This document shows positions 15,995 to 24,873 of a DNA stretch of 39,194 nt, one piece after another; position 1 is the stretch's first letter, and each line of letters starts with the position of its first letter. Position numbers and translations under genes: made by a program. The stretch is taken from positions 1 to 39,194 of the forward strand of contig JAIXXA010000062.1 of the NCBI GenBank assembly GCA_027490975.1. The letters are read 5' to 3'. The stretch is from Rhodospirillaceae bacterium. GTDB lineage: Bacteria; Pseudomonadota; Alphaproteobacteria; CACIAM-22H2. The notes below the pieces were generated by a model. It was given only the letters and a program-made list of their open reading frames with translations. It was not told the origin of the DNA and made no database searches.

Positions 15995-18900
15995 GGCGTC
16001 TCCAGGAGGCTTGCGAGCAGAGCCGGCGCGTCGTTCGCACCGGGGCGCCACAGGCCGCGCTCGCGCGCTTCGGCAAAACGGGCGGCCATCTCGCGCAAGG
16101 CAGGCGCGTTGGATTCCGCCACGAAATCGCGCACGGCTTCGTCGCGCAAGTAGGCGTCGAACAGCGCATCGAAATGCCGGTCTTCGACCGCATCGGTCGA
16201 GGCGGCAAACGCGAAAAGATAGTCGACCGTCGCCGCCATCTCGAAAGCGCCCTTGTAGCCGTGCCGCATCGCGCCTGCGATCCATTTGGGATTGGCGGCG
16301 CGTGCGCGCACGATGCGCGCGATCTCTTCCTTGAGCGTGCGGATCTTCGGGCTCTCGGGGCGCGAATGGTCGTTGTGGTACACGGCCGGCGCAGCGCCGG
16401 AGAGCTTCTTGACAGCGGCGGCAAGCCCGCCTTCGAACTGGTAGTAGTCGTCGCTGTCGAGCAGATCGTGTTCGCGATTGTCCTGGTTGTGCAGTACGGC
16501 TTCGACGCGCGCGAGGCGCTTTTCGAAGAGCCTGTGCGCCGCTTCGCCCGTTGCCCCCGCACGATACGCATAGCCGCCCCAGGCCACGTAGGCGTCGGCA
16601 AGATCGCCTGCCGATTGCCAGCCCCCCTCGTCGATCAGCGCCTGCAGGCCCGCCCCGTAGGCGCCGGGTTTCGAGCCGAACACGCGTGTGGCGGCGTCCA
16701 CGCCGCCGCCCTCGGCTGCGACGCGCGCGGCCAGCGGATTGAGATGGCCAGGCTCGTCGAGCTTGGCGACCGCCCGCACGGCCGAATCGAATAGGTCGAT
16801 GAGATTGGCAAACGCGTCGCGGAAAAAGCCCGACACGCGCAACGTCACGTCGATGCGCGGCCGGTCGAGCAGATCGAGCGACAGGATTTCGAAACCCGTC
16901 ACGCGCAGCGACGACGGCTCCCAGGTCGGGCGCACGCCCATCAGGGCCAGCCCTTGCGCGATGTCGTCCCCGCCCGTGCGCATATTGGCGGTCCCCCACG
17001 CGGACAACGCGACGGCGCGCGGCCAGTCCCCGTGCGTCTGCACATGGCGCTCGAGCAGCAAGGTTGCCGACTTCCAGCCGAGCATCCAGGCCGACGGCGT
17101 GGGGACGGCGCGCAGATCAACCGAATAGAAATTGCGCCCGGTCGGCAGCACGTCGGCGCGGCCGCGCGAGGGCGCACCCGATGGGCCGGGCGCGACGCGC
17201 CGCCCGTCGAGCCCGGCCAGCAACGCCGCCATCTCGGCAGCCCCGCTCGCATCGAATGCAGGGGCGAGGTGCGAGGCGATCCATTCGTGCACGGCCGCGC
17301 TTGCGGGGCCGCCGGGTGCTGCACCGTCGAGCAAACGCTCGGCCGCTTCTTCAAGTTCGGCGACTGCGTCGCCGTGGATGGCCATGTCGCAATCGAGCGG
17401 ATCGAAGGTACAGCCGCGGTCGGCGGCAAGTGCGCGCAGTAGCGACGCGCTTGCAGGGGCCGCGCCGGGCCGGGGCACGCGTGCGATCGCGACCAGCGTG
17501 TCGCGGCGCTGCGTGCCGCCGGGCGACGTGCCGAACACGTGCAAGCCGTCGCGGATCTGGTGCTCTTTGAGTTCGCACAAGAGCCCGTCGAGCTTCGGCA
17601 ACGCTGCCTTCGCGTCGTCGTCGGGGGCAATGCCGCATTCGCGGTCGAGCCCGGCTTTGCGCGCGAGATCGAGGATCGATGCCCCCAACGCGGGCAGGCG
17701 GCGCGGATCGAGGCGGGCGGCCTCGCCGTATTCGTCGATCAACCGCTCGAGGGCGGCTTGCGGGCCGTACGCACCCGCACGCGTCAAAGGCGGCGTCAGA
17801 TGGTCGATCACGACGGCCGAAGTGCGGCGCTTGGCTTGCGTCCCTTCGCCCGGATCGTTGACGATGAAAGGATAAAGATTGGGCAGCGCCCCCAGTGCGG
17901 CTTCGGGGAAACAGTCGGCGGACAGCGCAAGCCCCTTGCCCGGCAGCCATTCGAGATTGCCGTGTTTGCCGACATGCACGACCGCGTGCTGCGACCGCAG
18001 CCACGCATGGAAGGCAAGATAGCCGTGCGGCGGGACGAGATCGGGGTCGTGATAGGTCGCAGCCGGGTCGATCTCGTAGCCGCGCGCAGGCTGGATCGCG
18101 ACCGCGACATGGCCAAAACGATGCACCGGCAGCACAAACGCGTCGCCTTCGAGCCGTCGGTCGGCTTCGGGCGCACCCCAACGCGCTTCGACTGAAGCGC
18201 GCACTGAGGCGGGCAGCTTCGCGTAGAACGCAAGATAGTCGGAAAGCGAGAACCGCAGGCCGCCGCCCGCGATTTTGGTGCGGTTGGTGGGGCCGTCCAA
18301 CAGCCGGCGCATCAATTGCGCAGAGTCGGCGGGTGCGTCTTCGACGGCGTAGCCGGCCTTTGCAAGCGCGCCAAGGATCGCGACAGTTGCGGCCGGCGTG
18401 TCGAGCCCAACGCCGTTGGCAAGCCGTCCGTCTTTGCCCGGATAGTTGGCGAGTACGAGGGCGATGCGGCGTTCGGCGAGATTTGTACGGCGCAGCTTGA
18501 CCCAGTTGGCCGCAAGCTCGGCCACGAAGCCGCAGCGCTCCGTGTCGGCGGCAAAACCCATCAGATCGATCTCGCACGATGCATCGCGGCCCAGCGAATC
18601 TTTGAAGCCGATCGCGCGCGTCATGATGCGGCCGTCGAGCTCGGGCAAGGCCACGTTCATAGCGACGTCGCGGCTTGCAAGGCCGCGCGTGTCGGCCGCC
18701 CACGCGTCGCGCGTCTGGCCCGCCAGCACAGCCTGCAACACGGGCACGTCGAACGCGGCCAACGGATCAAGCACGCCGGCCGAAAAACCGGTGAGGTTGA
18801 TCGCAATGTCGGGCGGTGTCGCGGCCAACTCTGCCGCAAGAAAGGCGCCGACGTTCGCGTCTTTGAGGCTCGTCGCATAGAAGGCGTGCACGTCGAGATC

Positions 18901-19545
18901 GCGGGCCGCGAGTTTCTCGATCAACGTATCGACGGGTGCCAGATCGCCCGCTTGATAGTGCGCGCGATAGAACAGCAAGGCTGCGACCGGCGCGCCGGGT
19001 CGCGCATGGCCATGCGCATAGCGCCCGGCGCGCGGGATCGCGAGCGGCGCCCAGTCGCGCGCATTCTTGCGGCCCTCGGCGAGATCGTCGAGGGCCGCAA
19101 GAATGCGCGCGAAGTTTTCGGGCCCGCCATGCACAAACGCCAGATGCAAACGGCGATAGAGCTCGGCATCGATGTTCGAGAACTGCTGGAGTTCGATGTC
19201 GTCGTTTGCGTCGCCCGGCAGCAATGCCAACTTAGCACCGCTGCGCTGCGCGGTTTCGACGAGGCGGTCGATGCCGTAGGGCCAGTAGCTGCGCCCGCCC
19301 AAAAGCCGCACGACGACGATGCGCGCATGGGCGGCCGTGCGCTCGACATAGAGATCGACCGAATAGGGATGTTTGAGCGCCGCCACGTTGGCAAGTCGCA
19401 AAGACTGGCCGCTGCGCGCGCGCGCAAGCCCTGCAAGGTCGCTGTCCGCCATCGATAGCACCACGATCTTGCCCGGCGTTTGGGCAAGATCGACCGCAGC
19501 GTCGGCGTCGAGGATCGTCCCCGGCGTGGCGGCCAGCAGATGCAT
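15991..19545 (-). CDS. cobN: Cobaltochelatase large subunit CobN
   Basis: 1184 aa, of the CobN/magnesium-chelatase H family, somewhat shorter than the ~1275 aa enzyme of Pseudomonas denitrificans. It binds hydrogenobyrinate a,c-diamide and, with AAA+ subunits CobS and CobT, inserts cobalt late in the aerobic route. Signatures: [41 protein letters not shown] and [12 protein letters not shown] near the C-terminal third. The start is ATG 19545, overlapping the cobW stop by one base (TGATG), and its stop overlaps cobO (ATGA). No CobS/CobT-type chelatase subunits are in the window. An early chelatase, cbiX, is present, so its task here is uncertain. Confidence 0.95.
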   Translation of the reverse strand: MHLLAATPGTILDADAAVDLAQTPGKIVVLSMADSDLAGLARARSGQSLRLANVAALKHPYSVDLYVERTAAHARIVVVRLLGGRSYWPYGIDRLVETAQRSGAKLALLPGDANDDIELQQFSNIDAELYRRLHLAFVHGGPENFARILAALDDLAEGRKNARDWAPLAIPRAGRYAHGHARPGAPVAALLFYRAHYQAGDLAPVDTLIEKLAARDLDVHAFYATSLKDANVGAFLAAELAATPPDIAINLTGFSAGVLDPLAAFDVPVLQAVLAGQTRDAWAADTRGLASRDVAMNVALPELDGRIMTRAIGFKDSLGRDASCEIDLMGFAADTERCGFVAELAANWVKLRRTNLAERRIALVLANYPGKDGRLANGVGLDTPAATVAILGALAKAGYAVEDAPADSAQLMRRLLDGPTNRTKIAGGGLRFSLSDYLAFYAKLPASVRASVEARWGAPEADRRLEGDAFVLPVHRFGHVAVAIQPARGYEIDPAATYHDPDLVPPHGYLAFHAWLRSQHAVVHVGKHGNLEWLPGKGLALSADCFPEAALGALPNLYPFIVNDPGEGTQAKRRTSAVVIDHLTPPLTRAGAYGPQAALERLIDEYGEAARLDPRRLPALGASILDLARKAGLDRECGIAPDDDAKAALPKLDGLLCELKEHQIRDGLHVFGTSPGGTQRRDTLVAIARVPRPGAAPASASLLRALAADRGCTFDPLDCDMAIHGDAVAELEEAAERLLDGAAPGGPASAAVHEWIASHLAPAFDASGAAEMAALLAGLDGRRVAPGPSGAPSRGRADVLPTGRNFYSVDLRAVPTPSAWMLGWKSATLLLERHVQTHGDWPRAVALSAWGTANMRTGGDDIAQGLALMGVRPTWEPSSLRVTGFEILSLDLLDRPRIDVTLRVSGFFRDAFANLIDLFDSAVRAVAKLDEPGHLNPLAARVAAEGGGVDAATRVFGSKPGAYGAGLQALIDEGGWQSAGDLADAYVAWGGYAYRAGATGEAAHRLFEKRLARVEAVLHNQDNREHDLLDSDDYYQFEGGLAAAVKKLSGAAPAVYHNDHSRPESPKIRTLKEEIARIVRARAANPKWIAGAMRHGYKGAFEMAATVDYLFAFAASTDAVEDRHFDALFDAYLRDEAVRDFVAESNAPALREMAARFAEARERGLWRPGANDAPALLASLLETP

Positions 19546-20567
19546 CAGGCAAGGGCCGCGCGAATGGCGTCGGCGTCGATGCCCTTGCGGCCGATCACGA
19601 CCACGCGCGAGCCGCGCGGCTCGTCGCTGCGCCAGGGCCGGTCGAAATAGCGCTCGATGCGCGGGCCCACGGCCTGGAGGGCAAGGCGCATCGGCTTGCC
19701 GGGCACGTCGAGAAAGCCTTTGGCGCGCAGGACGTCGTGGTTGGCGATCGTTTGCGCAAGGCGCGCTTCGAACGCGGCCGGATCGGCGATGGCCCCAGGC
19801 TCGACCACGAAACTGTCGAAATCGTCGTGGTCGTGTTCGCCGAGCGCATCGGCATGGCTCGGGCGCGTGGCGAGATCGTCTTCGGCGGCGGCCGAAATCC
19901 CGAGCAGCACGTCGAGCGATACGGCGCCGTAGGCCGCCGACACGAGCTTGGCGCCGTCGCGCAGCTTGCCGCCAAGCTCGAGACGCACGCGGGCGGCCGT
20001 CTGCGCGTCGATACTGTCGCCCTTGGTGACCACGACGAGATCGGCGCACGCCATCTGGTCGTCGAATACTTCGGCGAGCGGATTGTCGTGGTCGAGGGCG
20101 GGGTCGGCCGCGCGCTGGGCGGCGAGCGCTTCTTCGTCGTCGGCAAAACGGCCTTGCGCGAGCGCAGGCCCGTCGACGAGCGCGATCACGCCGTCGACCG
20201 TGGCGCGCGCTTTGACCGCCGGCCAGTTGAAGGCCTGCACAAGCGGTTTCGGCAGCGCAAGGCCCGACGTTTCGATGACGATATGGTCGGGGGCCGGATC
20301 GCGCGCGAGCAAAGCTTCGAGCGTGGGCAGGAAGTCGTCGGCGACCGTGCAGCAGATGCAGCCGTTCGCGAGTTCCACGACGTCGCCGGGCGCACACGAA
20401 TCCTCCGCACAGCCGAGCAGCAATTCGCGGTCCATGCCGAGGGCGCCGAATTCGTTGATGACAAAAGCGATGCGCCGCCCCTTGGCGTTGGCCGCCATGT
20501 GGCGCAGCAGCGTGGTTTTGCCGGCACCCAGAAAGCCGGTCACGATCGTTGCCGGAATGCGTTTCAT
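19545..20567 (-). CDS. cobW: CobW-family COG0523 GTPase, putative cobalt chaperone
   Basis: 340 aa G3E GTPase. The P-loop GFLGAGKTT is at 11-19 and the metal-binding C-x-C-C motif (Cys70, 72, 73 in NGCICCT) follows. VIETSGLALP, VVTKGD (the NKxD-like base motif, here TKGD) and a His/Asp patch (EHDHDD, about residue 240) are also present. A C-terminal CobW domain is visible (LRAKGFLDVPGKPMRLALQAVG). CobW proteins are thought to deliver cobalt, and this one directly precedes cobN in the same operon. ATG 20567 overlaps the cobU/cobP stop (ATGA). Confidence 0.94.
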   Translation of the reverse strand: MKRIPATIVTGFLGAGKTTLLRHMAANAKGRRIAFVINEFGALGMDRELLLGCAEDSCAPGDVVELANGCICCTVADDFLPTLEALLARDPAPDHIVIETSGLALPKPLVQAFNWPAVKARATVDGVIALVDGPALAQGRFADDEEALAAQRAADPALDHDNPLAEVFDDQMACADLVVVTKGDSIDAQTAARVRLELGGKLRDGAKLVSAAYGAVSLDVLLGISAAAEDDLATRPSHADALGEHDHDDFDSFVVEPGAIADPAAFEARLAQTIANHDVLRAKGFLDVPGKPMRLALQAVGPRIERYFDRPWRSDEPRGSRVVVIGRKGIDADAIRAALA

Positions 20568-21124
20568 GCGGACTTTCCCTTCAAGGCAAGCGGCAGTCCT
20601 GCCGCGACGAAAACCACGTCGGTTGCGATGGCGCCGATCGCCTGGTGCAGGCGTCCGGCATGGTCGCGGAAATCGCGCGCCATTTTGTTGTCGGGCACGA
20701 TGCCGAGGCCCACTTCGTTCGCGACCAGCACGATGGGGGCCCGGCGCTTGGCGAGCGTGCGGCAGAGTTCTTTGGCGGCGGCGGCGATCGGCCGCTCGGC
20801 CAGCATCAGATTGGTGAGCCACAGGGTCAGGCAATCGACCAGGGTCGGTTGCGTTTGCGCTGCGAGCGTTTGGGCAAGCTCGATCGGGGCTTCGAGCGTG
20901 CGCCACCGCTTTTTGCCGCGCTGCTTTTTGTGGAGCGCGATGCGCCTGGCCATTTCGCGGTCGTGGGCTTGCGCTGTCGCGACATAGATCGCTTGCGTGG
21001 CCGCAGCGCAGAAAGCGCGCGTTCGTGCCTCGGCATAGCGGCTTTTGCCCGAGCGCGCACCGCCCAGGACCAGAATAAGCGGATGATGAGGCCGCGCTTT
21101 ACGCGCGGCTTTGTCGGCAACCAT
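20564..21124 (-). CDS. cobU: Adenosylcobinamide kinase / adenosylcobinamide-phosphate guanylyltransferase (CobP/CobU)
   Basis: 186 aa bifunctional enzyme of nucleotide-loop assembly. The P-loop LGGARSGKSRYAE is at about 20-32. Other features are YVATAQAHDREMARRIALHKKQR, LVDCLTLWLTNLM and VANEVGLGIVPDNKMARDFRDHAGRLHQ, all characteristic of CobU. The start is ATG 21124, with GGGAGGA 12 bases upstream; an in-frame TTG at 21163 lies inside the leader and is not needed. It is the first gene after the cobalamin riboswitch, whose 3' side can pair with this ribosome-binding site. Confidence 0.95.
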   Translation of the reverse strand: MVADKAARKARPHHPLILVLGGARSGKSRYAEARTRAFCAAATQAIYVATAQAHDREMARRIALHKKQRGKKRWRTLEAPIELAQTLAAQTQPTLVDCLTLWLTNLMLAERPIAAAAKELCRTLAKRRAPIVLVANEVGLGIVPDNKMARDFRDHAGRLHQAIGAIATDVVFVAAGLPLALKGKSA

Positions 21125-21136
21125 GGCGCACCAGTT

Positions 21137-21189
21137 CCTCCCGCCGAGGACGGTAGTTGGCAAGGGGAATGCCCTTGGCGTCCGGGAGG
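21137..21189 (-). promoter_or_regulatory. Ribosome-binding site of cobU and candidate anti-SD segment
   Basis: The Shine-Dalgarno core CGGGAGG (minus strand, 21137-21143) is perfectly complementary over 7 bases to CCTCCCG at 21183-21189. The latter begins within the last bases of the B12 box. Pairing would hide the ribosome-binding site, so the riboswitch probably acts on translation initiation. No terminator hairpin with a U-tract is seen between aptamer and ATG. Confidence 0.5.
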
Positions 21190-21395
21190 TCTCCTGGCTC
21201 GGGGTCGTCGAGGGCCGTCCTGCCTTCCCAGCCCCGTTCGACGGGGGCCAGTGGCGCTTCGGGCGGCCGATCTCGCCCTTACAGTTGCGGGGGCAGCGCC
21301 GGGATAGCTGTCGGCAAAAAACGCGATTCGGAGCGTTTTTTGCTTTGCTTCACCGGTCTTCCCTGTCCAGATGCAATGCCGTTACTATCACAGAC
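21180..21395 (-). ncRNA. Cobalamin (adenosylcobalamin) riboswitch
   Basis: Read on the minus strand, the leader of cobU contains the conserved cobalamin aptamer landmarks in order. They are GGGAAG followed by CCGGTG (about 21363-21350), ATCCCGG-CGCTGCCCCCGCAACTGT (21306-21280), GCCACTG (about 21254-21248), and the B12 box AGCCAGGAGACC (21199-21188). An extra perfect hairpin is inserted between CCGGTG and ATCCCGG: GCAAAAAACGC (21333-21343 on the plus axis) pairs with GCGTTTTTTGC (21314-21324), 11 bp with an 8-base loop. The 5' and 3' limits given are approximate. It should repress the cobU-cobW-cobN-cobO-cobQ transcript when cobalamin is abundant. Confidence 0.95.
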
Positions 21396-21433
21396 AAGGC
21401 ACGGCTTGCTAGACGGCGTTTGGGCGAGGGGAC

Positions 21434-22261
21434 ATGCGCGTTTTGTCGGGGGTTCTGGCGATTGCAGGGCTGGCATTGTCGGCGTACGCGGCGCCGGCGC
21501 ATGCGCAAGCCGCGCCGCCAACGACGATTCTTAAACGTGCACAGGAGGCGATCCCGGAGCAGGTGCGCTTTGCCAGCCGCATCGGCGTCAGTCTGCGCGT
21601 CACGCGCGACGGCCGGCTTTTTGCTGCCACCTGGTCGCCCAACCCCAACCCGCGCGGCTGGATCGTGGTGCTGCCCGACGCCAAGACCTGGGCGCAGCAG
21701 GAGCTGGCGGTTTGGCATCCGACATTGGACCGCAAGCGGATCGGCATCGTCGCGATGCAATGGTGGTACGGCACCGGCGACGGGCCTGCGAACTATGCCA
21801 ATGCCGAGCTCGTCTATCGCGAGCTCGAGCAGGCATTGCGCCAGATGGGCATGAAACCAGGCACGGCCATGCTCTACGGTGTCGGGCGCGGGGCTGAGAT
21901 GGCCTATGCGATCCAGGCCTACGACCGCCATGCCGGCGGCAAGTTCTTCGGCGCGACATTGGTCAATTCGGGCGCGATGGCAGAAGACAATGCGGCCAAC
22001 CGGCGCGTCGCCGAAGGCCAGTTCGGCTTGGGGCCGTTCGACGACACGCGCTGGATCTTCTTTTGCGGCGGGCGCGATGCCGAGCCCGAGCGCGCGGGCT
22101 GCCCGGCGATGCGCGGCGCGGCCAACGCCGTGCGCAGGTTCGGCGGCAAAAACGAACTCTTCCTCGAGGAACCGCGCGGTTCGCGCGCCACGCTTTTGCA
22201 GGAGCCGCGCCTCATCGACGCGGCCATCGACAAATATCTGAGCCTGCCGCGCTCGCCTTAA
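21434..22261 (+). CDS. Exported alpha/beta-hydrolase-like protein lacking the usual Ser nucleophile
   Basis: 275 aa with a signal peptide (1-24, cleavage AHA|Q). The fold order resembles an alpha/beta hydrolase: RGWIVVLPDAKTW, an RIGIVAMQWWYGTGD strand-loop, then the nucleophile-elbow position LYGVGRGAEMAY (149-153 GVGRG) and the C-terminal WIFFCGGRDAEP. At the elbow the expected Ser (GxSxG) is Gly151, so classic Ser hydrolysis is unlikely. ATG 21434 has GAGGGGAC just upstream. It is divergent from cobU, and its promoter must lie within or antisense to the riboswitch leader. It converges on the phosphatase gene, with both TAA stops in one TTAA. Function unknown. Confidence 0.8.
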   Translation: MRVLSGVLAIAGLALSAYAAPAHAQAAPPTTILKRAQEAIPEQVRFASRIGVSLRVTRDGRLFAATWSPNPNPRGWIVVLPDAKTWAQQELAVWHPTLDRKRIGIVAMQWWYGTGDGPANYANAELVYRELEQALRQMGMKPGTAMLYGVGRGAEMAYAIQAYDRHAGGKFFGATLVNSGAMAEDNAANRRVAEGQFGLGPFDDTRWIFFCGGRDAEPERAGCPAMRGAANAVRRFGGKNELFLEEPRGSRATLLQEPRLIDAAIDKYLSLPRSP

Positions 22262-22896
22262 GCCGGCGGGCGGTTCACGAAGCCGACGCGCCAGGAATGG
22301 CCAATACCGCTGCCCGCCAGAAGATCGAGCCGCGTGACCGACAGCGTGTCGATCACGAGCGACAAGGCGGTTTCGGGCGGCAGCGCCAGCGCACGGGCGA
22401 CGGCGGCGCGGATGGTGCCGCCATGGCACACGACCGTCACGTCGTTGCCCTTGTGCGTTTCGGCGAGCGCATCGAGCGCACCGGCCACGCGCGCGCAGAC
22501 TTCCGTGAAACTCTCGCCGCCGGCCGGCTTGATGTCGGCCATCGACAGCCAATGGCGATGCGTCGTGGCCGGATCGCCGTGGCCGTAGGCGCCGATCTCG
22601 GCATAGGTGCGGCCCTGCCATTCGCCGAAACATTGTTCGATCATGTCTTCGGCAAGGCCCAGTGCGGGGATGGGCTTGCCCTTGGCGGCCCAGATCGCGG
22701 CGGCCGTGCGCTTGGTGCGCGACAGGCGCGTGGTGTGCCATGCGCCGCTGTCGGGCAGCAGGCGCGCGAGCCCCGCAAAGGCCGCTTCGTTGCCGGTGTC
22801 GCAATCGACGTCGGTGGTGCCGTAGCAGCGCCCGTGCTGGCCCACGACGGGCGCATGGCGCACGAGCCAGAAGCGCGTTTCGATCAGACCGTCCAT
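22258..22896 (-). CDS. cobC: Histidine phosphatase, putative alpha-ribazole phosphatase (CobC type)
   Basis: 212 aa. Phosphoglycerate-mutase-like superfamily: FWLVRHAPV near the N-terminus (Arg13-His14, the phospho-accepting His), CFGEWQGRTYAEI in the middle, and VVCHGGTIRAAV (His158) as the second catalytic His. The position directly behind cobS, overlapping it by 13 bases, supports a role in removing phosphate from alpha-ribazole phosphate or adenosylcobalamin 5'-phosphate. The general superfamily call is firm; the exact substrate is inferred from context. Confidence 0.85.
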   Translation of the reverse strand: MDGLIETRFWLVRHAPVVGQHGRCYGTTDVDCDTGNEAAFAGLARLLPDSGAWHTTRLSRTKRTAAAIWAAKGKPIPALGLAEDMIEQCFGEWQGRTYAEIGAYGHGDPATTHRHWLSMADIKPAGGESFTEVCARVAGALDALAETHKGNDVTVVCHGGTIRAAVARALALPPETALSLVIDTLSVTRLDLLAGSGIGHSWRVGFVNRPPA

Positions 22897-23690
22897 GCTG
22901 CCACTCCGCTTGCTGCGATCAGAACCGCGATCTCGACCGATTGCTGCACCATGCCGAGTGCGTCGCCCGTCTGCCCGCCGAGCTGGCGGCGGGCAAGCGC
23001 GCTTGTATAGAGGGTAATGGCGCCCGCAAACAACAACGCGATCGCGAAGCCAAAAATCCCGAGCGGCAGCAGGAAGGCCGCGCCGATGGCGAGTGCGGCG
23101 ATCGCATGTGCCGCACTTGGTCGTCCTGCGCGCACGGCCGCCCCGTCGCTGCGCGCAAACGGCAGGCGAAACATCGGATAGGCCATGGCCGCGCGCGAAG
23201 CGGCGGCCGCCCCGATCCAAGCGACGGCGACCGTTGCGGGATCGTCCAAGGCTGCGAGTGTGGCCGCGCGCAGCCCGAGCGACAGCAGCAAGGCCAGCAC
23301 GCCGAACGTGCCGATGCGGCTGTCGCGCATGATCGCCAGCCGTCGTTCGACATCGCGCGCGCCCGCGGCGTCGGCGAAATCCGCAAGCCCGTCCTCGTGC
23401 AAAGCGCCGGTCGCCCAGATCGTCGCCGCCAAACCCAGCAGGGCCGCCAGCATCGGCGGCAAGCCTGCATACCAGGCGACCGCATAGAGCCCCGCACCCA
23501 AAACACCCACGGCGGCCCCGGCGGGCGCGAAGGCGCGCACGGCCGTTGCGAGCGGCAAGGCGGCGGTCGTCGGCGCCAGCGGGACCGGCAAGCGCGTGAG
23601 GAAGCCCAACGCCAGGCACAGTTCGGCAAAGGCTCCGGGGGCGGGCGCACCGGGGGCGGGCGAAACATGCGGCGGCGGCGGTTCGGTCAT
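22884..23690 (-). CDS. cobS: Adenosylcobinamide-GDP ribazoletransferase (cobalamin synthase CobS)
   Basis: 268 aa integral membrane protein with about six hydrophobic segments. It joins adenosylcobinamide-GDP and alpha-ribazole (phosphate). The hallmark GALHEDGLADFADAAGA (about residues 95-111) is present, followed by RLAIMRDSRIGTFGVLALLLSL; RLPVPL near the N-terminus is also typical. ATG 23690 was chosen because a longer upstream frame lacks homologous content. It is divergent from cobT with 95 bases between starts, and overlaps the downstream phosphatase start by 13 bases. This CobS is unrelated to the cobaltochelatase CobS. Confidence 0.94.
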   Translation of the reverse strand: MTEPPPPHVSPAPGAPAPGAFAELCLALGFLTRLPVPLAPTTAALPLATAVRAFAPAGAAVGVLGAGLYAVAWYAGLPPMLAALLGLAATIWATGALHEDGLADFADAAGARDVERRLAIMRDSRIGTFGVLALLLSLGLRAATLAALDDPATVAVAWIGAAAASRAAMAYPMFRLPFARSDGAAVRAGRPSAAHAIAALAIGAAFLLPLGIFGFAIALLFAGAITLYTSALARRQLGGQTGDALGMVQQSVEIAVLIAASGVAAWTV

Positions 23691-23785
23691 CGGCAAAGAG
23701 GGTGTGCTTGCAATTGCGGGAGGCGCAAGATAGGACGCCACGCTTTGCATTGCCAGCCGCACCCCAGACGAAACGAGTAGCGCCC

Positions 23786-24817
23786 ATGCCGTCCTCCGCC
23801 CGCCAGCCCGTCGCAAGCTTCGCCGAGATCCTGGCTTTGCTGCCCGAATTGCCGGGCCCCGATCTTGAAGCCGCGACCAAAGCCGCGTCGCGCGAATCGC
23901 ATCTCACCAAACCGCCGGGCGCTTTGGGGCGGCTCGAAGACATTTCGGCGTGGCTCGCCCGCTGGCAGGCCAAACATCCGCCCACGGTCTCGCATCCGCG
24001 TGTGGCGGTGTTTGCGGCCAATCACGGCGTTGCCGCACAGGGCGTGTCGGCGTTCCCTTCGGAAGTCACGGCGCAGATGGTGCAGAATTTCATTGCCGGC
24101 GGGGCGGCGGTGAACCAACTCTGCAAAACCTTCGATGCCGATCTGCGCGTCTACGAGATGGCGCTCGAAACGCCGACGGCCGACTTCACGCAAGGCCCCG
24201 CAATGGCCGAGGAAGAATGCGCGCGCGCCATCGCCTACGGCATGATGGCGGTCGAGCCCGGCATCGACCTTCTGTGCGTGGGCGAGATGGGCATTGCCAA
24301 CACGACCTCGGCAGCGGCGCTTTGCGTGGGCCTGTTCGGCGGGACGGCAGCCGACTGGGTCGGGCCCGGCACCGGCGTCGCCGGCACCGCACTCGCGCGC
24401 AAGATCGCGGCGGTCGAAGCGGCTGCGGCCTTGCATTTCGCAAGCCCGCGCGCACCTCTCGACGTGCTCGCGCGCGTCGGCGGGTTCGAGCTTGCGGCGA
24501 TCGCGGGTGCGATTCTCGCGGCCCGCTTGGCCCGCGTGCCCGTGCTGCTCGATGGGTTTGCGTCCACCGTTGCGGCCTGCGTGCTGCGCGCACTCGATCC
24601 GCATCTGCTCGACCATTGCCAGATCGCCCACGTCTCGGCCGAGCCCGGCCATCGCCGCCTGCTGGCCAGGATCGAGCGCACGGCTTTGTTCGATCTCGGC
24701 ATGCGGCTGGGCGAAGCTTCGGGGGCGGCATTGGCCATCGGCTTGGTGCGCGCGGCGGTTGCATGCCACACCGGCATGGCGACATTTGCGGCGGCGGGCG
24801 TATCCGGCAAAAATTGA
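23786..24817 (+). CDS. cobT: Nicotinate-nucleotide--dimethylbenzimidazole phosphoribosyltransferase (CobT/CobU)
   Basis: 343 aa enzyme that makes alpha-ribazole 5'-phosphate from NaMN and dimethylbenzimidazole (DMB). Signatures are LTKPPGALGRLEDISAWLARWQ, VFAANHGVAAQGVSAFPSEVTAQMVQNF, GEMGIANTTSAAAL and LDGFASTVAACVL. The catalytic Glu is Glu310 in RLGEASGAALA. The start is ATG 23786 (MPSSARQPVASF); the frame is open further upstream but without homologous sequence. Divergent from cobS. No bluB, the DMB-forming enzyme, is seen nearby. Confidence 0.95.
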   Translation: MPSSARQPVASFAEILALLPELPGPDLEAATKAASRESHLTKPPGALGRLEDISAWLARWQAKHPPTVSHPRVAVFAANHGVAAQGVSAFPSEVTAQMVQNFIAGGAAVNQLCKTFDADLRVYEMALETPTADFTQGPAMAEEECARAIAYGMMAVEPGIDLLCVGEMGIANTTSAAALCVGLFGGTAADWVGPGTGVAGTALARKIAAVEAAAALHFASPRAPLDVLARVGGFELAAIAGAILAARLARVPVLLDGFASTVAACVLRALDPHLLDHCQIAHVSAEPGHRRLLARIERTALFDLGMRLGEASGAALAIGLVRAAVACHTGMATFAAAGVSGKN

Positions 24818-24873
24818 CTCGAGCGCGCGGACTGCCCCACACTGGTTCCAAACGCCGCCCAGGAGTTCACGCG

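Noticed and set aside
21314-21343. The A/T-rich hairpin read as a plain intrinsic terminator
   Set aside because: It lies between conserved aptamer segments, and the U-run is part of the stem rather than following it; treated as an aptamer insertion.
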